A DNA stretch of 34,398 nucleotides from an uncultured Eubacteriales bacterium (GCA_934567745.1 CAKTJM010000003.1:1-34398), one strand, 5' to 3'. Shown: positions 23,110 through 31,887, numbered from the stretch's first letter. Notes: generated from the sequence alone by a model not told the origin. Numbers and translations are program-made.

Positions 23110-25185
23110 TCAGTCCTCCAGCTCGTTCTCGCGGATGCGCAGCGCGCCGGTCGGGCACGCCTCGGCGCAGGCCAGGCAGTCCAGACAATCGTGGATCGCC
23201 TCGCTCTGCTGGAACTCCGGCCGGATGATCGTGTTGAAGCCACGGCCGACCAGGCCCAGCAGGCCCTTGCCCACGACCTCGTCGCAGATGCGCACGCACT
23301 GGTCGCAGAGGATGCACTTGCCCTGATCGCGCTCGATCGCCACCAGGCGCTTCTCCTTGAAGCTCGGATGCACCTTGCCGCTGCCGTTGCCGCGCAGACG
23401 GGCGATGCGCTCCGGCTGGAGCTCGTACAGGTTCGCGCAGCGGATCAGCTTGCACTCGGCGAAGTCGAAGCAGCCGCAGTCGAGGCAGCGGGCCGCCTCG
23501 GCGCGGGCCTGGGCCTCGGAGAAGCCGAGGTTGATCGCCTCGAAGTCGTGCTTGCGCTCCTCGGGATCGCGGGTGGGCATCTTCGCGCGCGGCAGCTTGA
23601 TGTAGTCCTTGTAGTCCTCGGCGGAGACGTCGCGCACGGACAGATAGGTCTTCTGATACGGCACCTGGATGCCGTGCAGGTACAGGTCCACGACCTTCGC
23701 GCAGCGGCGGGCCTCGCCGATCGCCTCGATGGCGATGGACGCGCCCTTGTTCGTCGCGTCGCCCACGGCGAACACGCCCTCGAGGGAGGTGCGATAGCTC
23801 GTCTCGTCCGCGGAGATGATCCCCTTGCGGTTGAGCTCGATGCCCTCGAAGCCCTTGACGTTGGCCTTCTGGCCGATCGCGCCGATCACGCAGGTGACGG
23901 GCAGGATCTCGAACTTGCCGGGCACGGGCACGGGACGGCGGCGGCCGCTCTCGTCCGGCTCGCCCAGCTCCATGACCTGGAGCTTGATCTCCTTGACCCT
24001 GCCGTCCTCGCCGACGATTTCGGCGGGGTTGGTCAGGAACTTATAGATGACGCCCTCCTCGCGGGCCTCGTCGATCTCGATCTGCTCGGCGGGCATCTCC
24101 GCCTCGGTGCGGCGGTAGACCACGTAGACCTCCTTCGCGCCCAGACGCACGGCGGTGCGGCAGGCGTCCATGGCGGTGTTGCCGCCGCCGACGACCGCGA
24201 CCTTGTCGCCGATGTCGGGGCGCTCGCCCATGGCCACGCGGCGCAGGAAGTCGATGCCGCCCATGACGCCCTCCAGCTCCTCACCGGGGCAGCCGATGGG
24301 CATGCTGGACCACGCGCCGATCGCCACGACGACCGCGTCGTACTGGCTGCGGAACTCGTCGAAGGACATCTGCTCGCCGATGCGGAAGTCGTTCTTCATC
24401 TCCACGCCCAGGGAGGCGATCTCGTCGATCTCGGCGTCGAGGACCTTCTTCGGCAGACGGTATTCGGGGATGCCGTACCGCAGCATGCCGCCCATCTTGG
24501 GCATGGAATCGACCACGGTGACGCGGTTGCCCTTCAGGGACAGGTAATAGGCAGCGGTCAGACCGCCGGGGCCGCCGCCGATGACACCGACGCGCTTGCC
24601 GGTGGTCGCGGCCTTCGGGGGCACATAGCCGCCCTGGGCGAGGACGCGGTCGGCTGCGAAATACTTCAGATAGGCGATGGAGATCGACTCCTCGACCATC
24701 TGGCGGCGGCAGCCGCCCTCGCAGGGATGCGGGCAGACGCGGCCGATGGAGGCGGGGATGGGCAGGCGCTCCTTCATGATGCGCACGGCCTCCTTGTCGT
24801 CGCCGTGGGCGATGGCCTGGACGTAGCCCTGGGCGTTGACGCTGGCCGGACATTTGAGCACGCAGGGACCGCGGCAGTCGCCGTCGTGGTCGCTCATGAG
24901 CAGCTCGATGCTGGTCTTACGGGTGCGCACGACGCGCTCGGACTCGGTGTAGATCACCTGGCCGTCCTGGGCGGCGGTGGCGCAGGCGCGCAGCAGCTTG
25001 GGGCTGCCCTCGGCCTCGACCACGCACAGGCTGCACCCGCCGTAATGCTTGAGCTCGCTGTTGTGACAGAGGTTCGGGATCTCGATGCCGTTGTTCTGTG
25101 CCACCTCGAGGATGGTCTGGCCGGCCTTGCCGGAGCAGACCCGTCCATTGATGGTGACCTTGATCCTAGCTTTCATATGACTCAT
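23110..25185 (-). CDS. ferredoxin / GltD-like FAD oxidoreductase fusion (StnC-like subunit)
   Basis: This is a 691-residue flavo-iron-sulfur protein. Residues 1-90 form a NuoG-type [2Fe-2S] domain (C40-x10-C51-x2-C54-x13-C68). Then come HDGDCRGPCVLKC (about 100-112) and the GltD/NfnB-type CPHPCEGGC (151-159). A FAD fold follows (VIGGGPGGLTAAYYL, near 200) and an NAD(P)-binding fold (VAVVGGGNTAMDACRTA). The C-terminus carries two [4Fe-4S] ferredoxin motifs (CILCDQCVRIC, CLDCLACAEACPTGAL). This layout matches what I recall of subunit C of the Sporomusa-type Nfn (Stn) bifurcating transhydrogenase. It lies 20 nt after its partner. A role as a diaphorase subunit for another enzyme is the main alternative. 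ATG 25185 has a GA-rich ribosome site. Confidence 0.7.
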   Translation of the reverse strand: MSHMKARIKVTINGRVCSGKAGQTILEVAQNNGIEIPNLCHNSELKHYGGCSLCVVEAEGSPKLLRACATAAQDGQVIYTESERVVRTRKTSIELLMSDHDGDCRGPCVLKCPASVNAQGYVQAIAHGDDKEAVRIMKERLPIPASIGRVCPHPCEGGCRRQMVEESISIAYLKYFAADRVLAQGGYVPPKAATTGKRVGVIGGGPGGLTAAYYLSLKGNRVTVVDSMPKMGGMLRYGIPEYRLPKKVLDAEIDEIASLGVEMKNDFRIGEQMSFDEFRSQYDAVVVAIGAWSSMPIGCPGEELEGVMGGIDFLRRVAMGERPDIGDKVAVVGGGNTAMDACRTAVRLGAKEVYVVYRRTEAEMPAEQIEIDEAREEGVIYKFLTNPAEIVGEDGRVKEIKLQVMELGEPDESGRRRPVPVPGKFEILPVTCVIGAIGQKANVKGFEGIELNRKGIISADETSYRTSLEGVFAVGDATNKGASIAIEAIGEARRCAKVVDLYLHGIQVPYQKTYLSVRDVSAEDYKDYIKLPRAKMPTRDPEERKHDFEAINLGFSEAQARAEAARCLDCGCFDFAECKLIRCANLYELQPERIARLRGNGSGKVHPSFKEKRLVAIERDQGKCILCDQCVRICDEVVGKGLLGLVGRGFNTIIRPEFQQSEAIHDCLDCLACAEACPTGALRIRENELED

Positions 25186-25205
25186 AGTGATGGTCCCCTC
25201 CCCTC

Positions 25206-27446
25206 TCAGTCTACTACGATGGCGTCGAACTTACAGGAGCTGACGCACTGCTTACACTTGATGCAGGCGGACTGGTCGATCACGTGGGGCTGCTTGCGCT
25301 CCCCGCTGATGCAGCCGACCGGGCACTTCTTGGCGCAGACGGTGCAGCCCTTGCACTTGTCGGCCACGATGGAGATGGTCAGCAGGGCCGAGCACTCGTG
25401 GGCGGGGCACTTCTTGTCGCGGATGTGCGCCTCGTACTCGTCCCGGAAGTACCGGATGGTGGTCAGGACGGGGTTCGGGGCCGTCTGGCCCAGGCCGCAC
25501 AGGGAGCCGTCCTTGATGCTCACGCACAGGGACTCGAGCAGCTCGATGTCGCCCTCCTGGCCCTTGCCCTCGCAGATGCGGTCGAGGATCTCCTTCATGC
25601 GGGTCGTGCCGATGCGGCAGGGCACGCACTTGCCGCAGGACTCTCTCGCGGTGAAGTCGAGGAAGAAGCGGGCGATGTTGACCATACAGGTGGTGTCGTC
25701 CATGACGACCATGCCGCCGGAGCCCATGATCGCGCCGGTGGCGGAGAGGGCCTTGTAGTCGATGGGGGTCTCGACCAGGTCGGCGGGGATGCAGCCGCCG
25801 GACGGGCCGCCCATCTGCACGGCCTTGTAGGACCGGCCGTCCTTGATGCCGCCCGCGATGTCGAAGATGACGTCGCGCAGGGTGTTGCCCATGGGGACCT
25901 CGACGAGGCCGCCGCGCTGGACCTTACCGGTGAGGGCGAAGACCTTGGTGCCCTTGGAGTTCTCGGTGCCCATGGCCGCGAAGGCCGCGCCGCCGTTGTT
26001 GATGATCCAGGTGACGTTGGCGAAGGTCTCGACGTTGTTGATGTTGGACGGCTCGTTCAGATAGCCGCTCTGGGCGGGGAAGGGCGGCTTGAGCCGCGGC
26101 ATCCCGCGCTTGCCCTCCATCGACTCGATGAGGGCGGTCTCCTCGCCGCAGACGAAGGCGCCCGCGCCGATCTTGATGTTCAGGTCGCAGGAGAAGCCGG
26201 TGCCGAGGATGTTTTCACCCAGCAGGCCGCGGCTGCGGGCCTGCTCGATGGCCTTGCCCAGACGCTCGACGGCCAGCGGATACTCCGCGCGGATGTAGAC
26301 GTACATGTCGCTCGCGCCGATGGCCCACGCGCCGATGAGCATGCCCTCGATCAGGCTGTGGGGGTCGGACTCGATGACGGCGCGGTCCATGAACGCGCCG
26401 GGATCGCCCTCGTCGGCGTTGCAGATGAGGTGCTTGTGCTCGCCCTCGGCGTTGCGGGCGGCGTTCCACTTGAACCAGGTGGGGAAGCCGGCGCCGCCGC
26501 GCCCGGCCAGACCGGAGACCTTGATCTCGTCGATGACGGCCTCGGGGCTCATGTGCAGGGCCTTGTCGAGGGCCTTATAGCCGTCGTTCTTGATGTAGTC
26601 GTCGATGCTGGTGGGATCGACCACGCCGCAGTGGCGCAGGGCGACGCGCTTCTGCTTCTTGAGGAAGCGGGCGTCGTCGTCGCTGATGAACAGCGGCTCC
26701 AGCGCGGAGTAGTCGTGCTTGCGCACGGCCTCGACGATGACGCGGGCGTCGGCCTCGTTCACGCGCACCAGGCGGTGCAGGAGGGTGTCGCCCTCATAGA
26801 TGTCCACGATCGGCTCCAGATAGCACATGCCGATGCAGCCGGTGGTCTGGACGGTGAAGCTGTCCGTGGCGGTCATGTGACCGGCCAGGACCTTGGCCAC
26901 GCGGGCCGCGCCGGCGGAGACGCCGCAGCTGCCCTGGCCGACGAGGATGCGCACCCCGCCGCCGGCCTCTCTCTGGCGGAGCTGGCGCAGGATGTTGATG
27001 GTCCTCTCGGGGGTGAGGTTGCCGTAGGTCTCGCCGTTGATCATCATGACGGGGGCGAGGGAGCAGCAGCCGAGACAGGCGACCTCGTTGAGGGTGAACA
27101 TGCCGTCCTCGGTGGTCTCGCCGTTGACGATGCCCAGCTCCTGCGTGATGGCGGTGCGGATGCGCTCCGCGCCGTTGACGTGGCACGCCGTGCCCTGACA
27201 GAGCATGATCTGATAGGTGCCCATGGGGGCGAGACGGAAATAGCTGTAGAACGTGGCGACGCCCATCACCTTCGCGGGGCTATGCCCGGTGCGCTCCGCC
27301 ACGTGGTAGATCACTTCCTGGGGCAGGTAGCCATAGATGGCCTGCGCCTGCTGGAGGATCATGATCAGGCTGGTGGCGTCCTCCTGATACTGACGCAGTA
27401 CGCCTTCCATCAGGGAGAGATCGACGCCTGACTTGAACTCGGTCAT
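25206..27446 (-). CDS. NuoE-NuoF/HydB fusion: NADH-binding FMN/Fe-S subunit (StnAB-like)
   Basis: This 746-residue protein joins two subunits usually encoded separately. Residues 1-160 are a NuoE-like thioredoxin-fold [2Fe-2S] domain with the canonical spacing C83-x4-C88-x35-C124-x3-C128. Residues 165-225 are the HydB/HndC N-terminal domain (GSCGVSAGA, GCIGMCYLEP). The NuoF core follows: GRGGAGFPTWFKW (315-327), CNADEGDPGAFMDR (342-355), an SLBB segment, and the [4Fe-4S] ligands C604, C607, C610, C650. Two ferredoxin motifs end it (C698-C708, C728-C738). Such proteins oxidise NADH at FMN and can bifurcate electrons to ferredoxin. ATG 27446 follows AAGGAG. With the 691-residue partner it suggests a transhydrogenase; [FeFe]-hydrogenase or formate dehydrogenase partners are not in the window. 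Confidence 0.8.
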   Translation of the reverse strand: MTEFKSGVDLSLMEGVLRQYQEDATSLIMILQQAQAIYGYLPQEVIYHVAERTGHSPAKVMGVATFYSYFRLAPMGTYQIMLCQGTACHVNGAERIRTAITQELGIVNGETTEDGMFTLNEVACLGCCSLAPVMMINGETYGNLTPERTINILRQLRQREAGGGVRILVGQGSCGVSAGAARVAKVLAGHMTATDSFTVQTTGCIGMCYLEPIVDIYEGDTLLHRLVRVNEADARVIVEAVRKHDYSALEPLFISDDDARFLKKQKRVALRHCGVVDPTSIDDYIKNDGYKALDKALHMSPEAVIDEIKVSGLAGRGGAGFPTWFKWNAARNAEGEHKHLICNADEGDPGAFMDRAVIESDPHSLIEGMLIGAWAIGASDMYVYIRAEYPLAVERLGKAIEQARSRGLLGENILGTGFSCDLNIKIGAGAFVCGEETALIESMEGKRGMPRLKPPFPAQSGYLNEPSNINNVETFANVTWIINNGGAAFAAMGTENSKGTKVFALTGKVQRGGLVEVPMGNTLRDVIFDIAGGIKDGRSYKAVQMGGPSGGCIPADLVETPIDYKALSATGAIMGSGGMVVMDDTTCMVNIARFFLDFTARESCGKCVPCRIGTTRMKEILDRICEGKGQEGDIELLESLCVSIKDGSLCGLGQTAPNPVLTTIRYFRDEYEAHIRDKKCPAHECSALLTISIVADKCKGCTVCAKKCPVGCISGERKQPHVIDQSACIKCKQCVSSCKFDAIVVD

Positions 27447-27557
27447 ATTCGTTTCACTCCTTATGATTGTTGGCCCGGCACGGCGGGGAGCCTTCTTTTG
27501 CAGATTTTTCGTCGTTGTCTTTCATTTTCCGGCCGGACCTAAATTTCTATCAGCTAG

Positions 27558-27586
27558 ATTATAGTACGCTCTTATCCAATTTGCAA
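27558..27586 (-). promoter_or_regulatory. sigma-A promoter of the redox operon
   Basis: On the minus strand TTGCAA (27586-27581) and an exact TATAAT (27563-27558) are separated by 17 nt. The start is near 27551, giving a leader of about 105 nt. No Rex-type operator was recognised. The remaining spacer, 27587-27719, is comparatively AT-rich and shows no gene. Confidence 0.8.
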
Positions 27587-27719
27587 GTCTTATTCCCGGT
27601 CTTTTGCACGTTTTTTCTGCTACTTTTTACAAAGATCCGCAGCGATTTGATGCACAAAACCCATCAGCTCCGCACCCCACCTGGATCGCTTTTGTCCATG
27701 ATGCATAGAAATGTGCAAG

Positions 27720-27756
27720 AAAAAGGGGCGGCCCCACTCGTGGGACCGCCCTTTTT
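27720..27756 (-). terminator. bidirectional-type terminator after nrdD
   Basis: A stem with arms GGGCGG/CCGCCC and CCCAC/GTGGG, one internal mismatch, is bracketed by A5 (27720-27724) and T5 (27752-27756). On the minus strand, 37 nt past the nrdD stop, it ends in a T-run. Confidence 0.85.
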
Positions 27757-27793
27757 GCAAGTTCTATTTCACACGGGAACGTTTCGATCTCCC

Positions 27794-30124
27794 TCAGACG
27801 CTGTGCTTGACGCGGTCGTGCTCCTCGGCGCGCTTGGCGTCGTTGAACCGGTCGAGGGTCCCGACGAGGTAGCCGGTGATGCGGCGGATCCGCTCGAAGG
27901 GGACGCCGTCGTCCTCGTGGCGGCCGCAGCCGGGGCACTGGTCGCCGATGATGCCGGAGAAGCCGCAGATGGGGTCGCGGTCGACTGGGTGGTTGACCGA
28001 GCCGTAGCCGATGCCCTTCTCCTTCATGCAGCGGATGACGCGCTCGAAGGCCCCGAGGTTCTCGGTGGGGTCGCCGTCCATCTCGATGTAGCTGATGTGT
28101 CCGGCGTTGGTCAGCGCGTGGTAAGGGGCCTCGATGGAGATCTTGTCGTAGGCCGTGATGGGGAAGTAGACCGGCACGTGGAAGGAGTTGGTGTAGTACT
28201 CCCGGTCGGTCACGCCGGGGATGCTGCCGTACTTCTCGCGGTCGAGCTTGACGAACCGGCCGGAGAGGCCCTCGGCGGGGGTGGCCAGGAGGGAGAAGTT
28301 CAGCTTCCGCTTCTGGCTCTCCGCGTCCATGCGGGCGCGCATGTGGCCGACGATCTCCAGCCCGAGCACGCGGGCCTTCTCGCTCTCGCCGTGGTGCTCG
28401 CCGATCAGGGCCTTGAGCGTCTCGGCCAGGCCGATGAAGCCGACGGAGAGGGTGCCGTGCTTGAGCACCTCGCGGACCTCGTCGTCCCACTCCAGCTTGT
28501 CGGAGTCGATCCACACGCCCTGGCCCATGAGGAAGGGGGCGTTCTTGACGTGCTTGCGGCACTGGAACTCGAAGCGCTCGAGCAGCTGCTCCACCGCCAG
28601 GTCGAGCATGTGGTCCAGGCTCTCGAAGAAGGTGTTGATGTCGCCCTTGGCCTTGATGCCCAGGCGCGGCAGGTTGATCGTGGTGAAGGAGAGGTTGCCG
28701 CGGCCGTTGCTGATCTCACGGGTGGGATCGTAGACGTTGCCGATGACGCGGGTGCGGCAGCCCATGTAGGCGATCTCGGTCTCCGGATGGCCGGGCTTGT
28801 AGTATTGCAGGTTGAACGGCGCGTCCTGGAAGGAGAAGTTGGGGAAGAGCCGCTTGGCCGAGCAGCGGATGGCCAGCTGGAACAGGTCGTAGTTCGGCTC
28901 GCCCTCGTTGTAGTTGATGCCCTCCTTCACGCGGAAGATCTGGATGGGGAAGATGGGCGTCTCGCCGTTGCCCAGACCGGCCTCGGTGGCCAGGAGCATG
29001 TTCTTCATGACCATCCGGCCCTCGGGCGAGGTGTCCATGCCGTAGTTGATGGAGGAGAACGGCGTCTGCGCGCCCGCGCGGGAGTGCATGGTGTTCAGGT
29101 TGTGGATCAGGGCCTCCATGGCCTGATAGGTCGCGCGGTCGGTCTCCTTGACGGCGCGGGAGTGCGCGAACCGCTGGCAGCGGCGCAGGGTGGCCTCGTC
29201 GTGGCCGAAGCGCTCCTCCAGCCAGGGCAGCTCCGCGTCGAAGAAGGCCTCGCAGTCCTCCAGGGTGGGCGTCAGGCCCTGCTCCTGCTCCATCTGCGCG
29301 ATGTGCGCCTTGACCTCGGACTCGGGGTCGGCGGCGTCCTCGAGCAGCATGAGGGCGCGGGCGAGGTTCTGGCGGTAGATCCGCTTGAAGGTCTTGTGCA
29401 CGCCGATGGCCATGCTCCGGTCGAAGTTGACGATGGACTGGCCGCCGTGCTGGTCGTTCTGGTTGGACTGGATCGCGATGCAGGCCAGGGCGGCGTAGGA
29501 CGCGATGTCGTTCGGCTCGCGCAGGGTGCCGTGCCCGGTGGAGAAGCCGCCGGAGAAGAGGCGGATCAGGTCGATCTGGGTGCAGGTCGTGGTGCCCATG
29601 GGGGCGAAGTCCATGTCGTGGATGTGGATGTCGCCGCTGATGTGGGCCTTGGCGTGCTCGGGCTTCATGACGAACATCTGGTAGAACTGCTTGGAGCCCT
29701 CGCTGCCGTATTTCAGCATAGTGCCCATGGCGGTGTCCCCGTCGATGTTCGCGTTCTCGCGCTTGATGTCGCTGTCCTTGGCCGAGGAGAAGGTGATGTC
29801 CTCGTAGATCTTCATCAGGCGCGTGTTCATCTCGCGGGCGCGGCTGCGCTCGGACCGGTAGAGGATGTAGGCCTTGGCGGTCTGGACGTAGCCGTTGTCC
29901 ATCAGGACGCGCTCGACGATGTCCTGGATGTGCTCGACGTCGGGGCACGCCGTGCCCTCGACCTCGAGGATCGAGGCGACCTCGTGGGCGAGCTTGGACG
30001 CGACCTCGTCATAGCCGGGCTTATAGGTCGCCGCGAACGCCTTGTTGATGGCGTCGGCGATCTTGTTCTCGTGGAAGGGGACCATCCTCCCGTCTCTTTT
30101 TCGGATCTGCTGTACCGTCGTCAT
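27794..30124 (-). CDS. nrdD: anaerobic ribonucleoside-triphosphate reductase NrdD
   Basis: This is a class III glycyl-radical ribonucleotide reductase that makes dNTPs without oxygen. The product is about 776 residues. An N-terminal ATP-cone (IRKRDGRMVPFHENKIADAI, in parts) is followed by the catalytic barrel with IHIHDMDFAP, GTTTCTQIDL, QNDQHGGQS and FSSINYGMDTS. The C-terminal zinc site is in CGFSGIIGDQCPGCG, and the glycyl-radical loop in RITGYLVGT (about G751). The ATG at 30124 follows AAAGGAGTGAGG; an in-frame upstream ATG at 30232 lies inside the -10 box. The activase gene nrdG is not in the window. It has its own promoter (30233-30261) and a possible NrdR box pair. Confidence 0.96.
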   Translation of the reverse strand: MTTVQQIRKRDGRMVPFHENKIADAINKAFAATYKPGYDEVASKLAHEVASILEVEGTACPDVEHIQDIVERVLMDNGYVQTAKAYILYRSERSRAREMNTRLMKIYEDITFSSAKDSDIKRENANIDGDTAMGTMLKYGSEGSKQFYQMFVMKPEHAKAHISGDIHIHDMDFAPMGTTTCTQIDLIRLFSGGFSTGHGTLREPNDIASYAALACIAIQSNQNDQHGGQSIVNFDRSMAIGVHKTFKRIYRQNLARALMLLEDAADPESEVKAHIAQMEQEQGLTPTLEDCEAFFDAELPWLEERFGHDEATLRRCQRFAHSRAVKETDRATYQAMEALIHNLNTMHSRAGAQTPFSSINYGMDTSPEGRMVMKNMLLATEAGLGNGETPIFPIQIFRVKEGINYNEGEPNYDLFQLAIRCSAKRLFPNFSFQDAPFNLQYYKPGHPETEIAYMGCRTRVIGNVYDPTREISNGRGNLSFTTINLPRLGIKAKGDINTFFESLDHMLDLAVEQLLERFEFQCRKHVKNAPFLMGQGVWIDSDKLEWDDEVREVLKHGTLSVGFIGLAETLKALIGEHHGESEKARVLGLEIVGHMRARMDAESQKRKLNFSLLATPAEGLSGRFVKLDREKYGSIPGVTDREYYTNSFHVPVYFPITAYDKISIEAPYHALTNAGHISYIEMDGDPTENLGAFERVIRCMKEKGIGYGSVNHPVDRDPICGFSGIIGDQCPGCGRHEDDGVPFERIRRITGYLVGTLDRFNDAKRAEEHDRVKHSV

Positions 30125-30163
30125 GGGAGACCTCACTCCTTTTCTCGAAAATGCAGGCGTCGC

Positions 30164-30211
30164 TGCATATATTTTGTGTCGTATCCTGCACGATGACACA
30201 CCATCTTGTGG
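30164..30211 (-). promoter_or_regulatory. candidate pair of NrdR boxes in the nrdD leader
   Basis: Two 16-nt sites, CCACAAGATGGTGTGT (30211-30196) and ACACAAAATATATGCA (30179-30164) on the minus strand, agree at about 12 and 11 positions with the known NrdR box consensus. Their starts are 32 nt apart, about three helical turns, as in known NrdR pairs. They lie downstream of the promoter, so a block to elongation would be needed. Confidence 0.4.
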
Positions 30212-30232
30212 CCTCATCGCGATAACATCCAT

Positions 30233-30261
30233 ATGATAGCACGGTCACAGGACGAGCACAA
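30233..30261 (-). promoter_or_regulatory. promoter of nrdD
   Basis: On the minus strand TTGTGC (30261-30256) and TATCAT (30238-30233), with an upstream TG extension, are separated by 17 nt. The start would be near 30226. Confidence 0.65.
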
Positions 30262-30297
30262 GGGGGCGTATTGCACAAACTTTGTGCCACGCCCCCT
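30261..30297. terminator. two-part hairpin after the tail cluster
   Basis: AGGGGGCGT (30261-30269) pairs with ACGCCCCCT (30289-30297), and inside it GCACAAA pairs with TTTGTGC (30273-30279, 30281-30287). It lies 58 nt past the last tail gene on the minus strand and abuts the nrdD -35. No T-run follows, so it may be a weak terminator or only a structural element. Confidence 0.45.
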
Positions 30298-30355
30298 CGA
30301 TGCCCACAAGATATCGCGTTTTTTCTCCCGCCCCATGGTGACGAGGACACTTGCC

Positions 30356-30832
30356 TCAGCCCGCGTCCGGCCCGTACTGATAGCGGACATAGAGCTGGGC
30401 GGGCAGGATGGCCTCGACGATCGCCCGGACGGCGCTGTCGTCCTCCGGCGCCTCCGCCAGCTCCGGGAAGACCACCGTCACCTGTAACGGCGCGCTCCCC
30501 TCGCGCACCTCGACCGCGAGGCCGCAGCTGCGCAGGGCGTCGGCCATCGCCGCCGGGCCGTTCCCGCCGATCCGCAGCTGCGCGGCCAGCGCCGCGCGCC
30601 GCGCTTCTGTCTCCGTCGTCCCCGGCCGATAGGGGAGGAGGGCCTGGACCAGGTCCAGGCCGTAGCTCTCCGCCGTCGCCAGGCACATCTCGCGCTGGAG
30701 CGTCGCCAGCTCCTCCGCCACGCCGTCCAGGGCCGCGCCGGCCGCCGTCAGCTCGCCCCACTGGAGGCTCCCCTCCCAGCGATAGACGCCCAGCGGGGCC
30801 AGCAGGTCCCGCAGCTGCTGCGCGCCGCCCAT
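30356..30832 (-). CDS. phage tail protein, YmfQ/XkdU (DUF2313) family
   Basis: This 158-residue protein of the DUF2313 family (Mu gp48, XkdU) sits at the outer baseplate of contractile tails. It shows the N-terminal AQQLRDLLAPLGVYRW, the helix EELATLQREMCLATAESYGLDL, the block YRPGTTETEARRAALAAQLRI, and the late beta strand LYVRYQYG. The ATG at 30832 shares one base with the stop of the baseplate J gene. It is the last gene of the cluster. In PBSX and most myophages a tail-fibre gene follows here, but nothing of the kind is present before nrdD. Confidence 0.75.
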   Translation of the reverse strand: MGGAQQLRDLLAPLGVYRWEGSLQWGELTAAGAALDGVAEELATLQREMCLATAESYGLDLVQALLPYRPGTTETEARRAALAAQLRIGGNGPAAMADALRSCGLAVEVREGSAPLQVTVVFPELAEAPEDDSAVRAIVEAILPAQLYVRYQYGPDAG

Positions 30833-31887
30833 CAGGTCATCTCCTGGACCGAGAGGGTCCCCAGCGTCGGCAGCTGCCGCGCGGTGATGCTCACGTCCGC
30901 CTTCGGCGCGGCGATCGCATAGTTCGCCACGCCCGGCACGGCGTAGATCGTCCGGCCCAGGTCCGCCAGCAGCAGGTCCCGCCCGAGCAGCGCGCCGGTG
31001 AACCATCCGCGGATCGCCGCCTTCACGTCCGCGAGCACCTGGCCGGGGACATAGCCGTCCGCGGCCTTGACCGTCACGCCCACGTCCGTCTCCACCGCCG
31101 TCGGGGCGGCCGTCTGGACGCTCACGGCGATCTCGCGCTCCTGCGCCAGCTCTGCCCGGACCGTCTCCAGCAGCGCGTCCGTCGGCAGCCCGCCGGGCGC
31201 GGCGACCACCACGTCCACCGTGCCCAGCCCGCGCGCCTTCGGGACCACCGACACCGCCGCGACGCCCTCGATGGCGAGGGCGCGCGCGCGGTACCAGGCG
31301 GCGTTCGTCCCGTTCGGCGCGGTCCGATAGGCGGCCAGGATCCGCCCGCGCAGGGCCTCGTCCCCCTCCGCCTCCGCGCCGCCGGAGAAGGCCGCCGCGT
31401 TCGTGCACGCCGCGATCCCCGTCGGGGCCACGGACATGGTCCGGACGGACCCGGCCGCCACGTTGCCGCCCGGCCCCGGCGCCACCGCCCGGGCGGCGGC
31501 CGTCACGCTCAGCGCCCCCGCCGCGAGGACCGCGTCCTCCACCGTCTCGAACGCCACGGACCCCGCCGTCAGGCACACCGTCCCCGCCGGGATCGTCAGC
31601 GCCCGCTCCGCCGCCTGCCGCACGGAGAAGGTCAGCGTCCCCTCCGCGCGCGCCGCGTCGCGGCGGGCCAGACCGCGCAGGGCCGCGTGGCGGTCCAGCG
31701 CCTCGCCCGCCGCCGTCTGCGGGAAGCACTGGGCCAGCGTCCAGGCGCACTCCTCATACAGGCCGTAGACCTGCGCCGCCAGCGCCCACAGCCGCACCGA
31801 CGGCTCGCCGGTCCCGTCCAGGGCCAGGCCCGTCTCCTCCGAGAAGACTGTGGCCATCTCCTGATAGATCGTCTCGATCGACTTCAT
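30832..31887 (-). CDS. baseplate J-like protein (XkdT)
   Basis: This 351-residue wedge protein of the contractile-tail baseplate belongs to the gpJ/XkdT family (Baseplate_J). Characteristic parts are the N-terminal SVRLWALAAQVYGLYEEC region, ALDRHAALRGLAR, the beta-rich PAGTVCLTAGSVAFETVED, PGPGGNVAAG, the RYRARALAIEGVAAV-like helix (WYRARALAIEGVAAV), and the GTVDVVVAAPGG domain. The start at 31887 follows GGAGGAG. It lies 16 nt after the gp25-like gene and shares a base with the DUF2313 gene, a compact late-operon layout. Confidence 0.88.
   Translation of the reverse strand: MKSIETIYQEMATVFSEETGLALDGTGEPSVRLWALAAQVYGLYEECAWTLAQCFPQTAAGEALDRHAALRGLARRDAARAEGTLTFSVRQAAERALTIPAGTVCLTAGSVAFETVEDAVLAAGALSVTAAARAVAPGPGGNVAAGSVRTMSVAPTGIAACTNAAAFSGGAEAEGDEALRGRILAAYRTAPNGTNAAWYRARALAIEGVAAVSVVPKARGLGTVDVVVAAPGGLPTDALLETVRAELAQEREIAVSVQTAAPTAVETDVGVTVKAADGYVPGQVLADVKAAIRGWFTGALLGRDLLLADLGRTIYAVPGVANYAIAAPKADVSITARQLPTLGTLSVQEMT

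Noticed and set aside
20190..23243. Open frame of about 1000 codons antisense to the helicase
   Set aside because: It is a shadow of the helicase gene with strongly biased composition and no family features. It also crosses repeat B and its terminators.
22882..25758. Very long open frame (958 codons) antisense to the redox operon
   Set aside because: It is the opposite strand of two well-recognised genes in GC-rich DNA. Its translation is rich in Ala, Gly, Leu and His with no domain and has no ribosome site.
27447..27793. Rex operator before the redox operon
   Set aside because: TTGTGCATCAAA resembles half of a Rex site, but no matching second half with correct spacing was found.
25284..30196. 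Two 700-900 codon open frames antisense to the NuoE-NuoF fusion and nrdD
   Set aside because: Both lie opposite genes with clear motifs, and their protein sequences are low-complexity artefacts of high GC.
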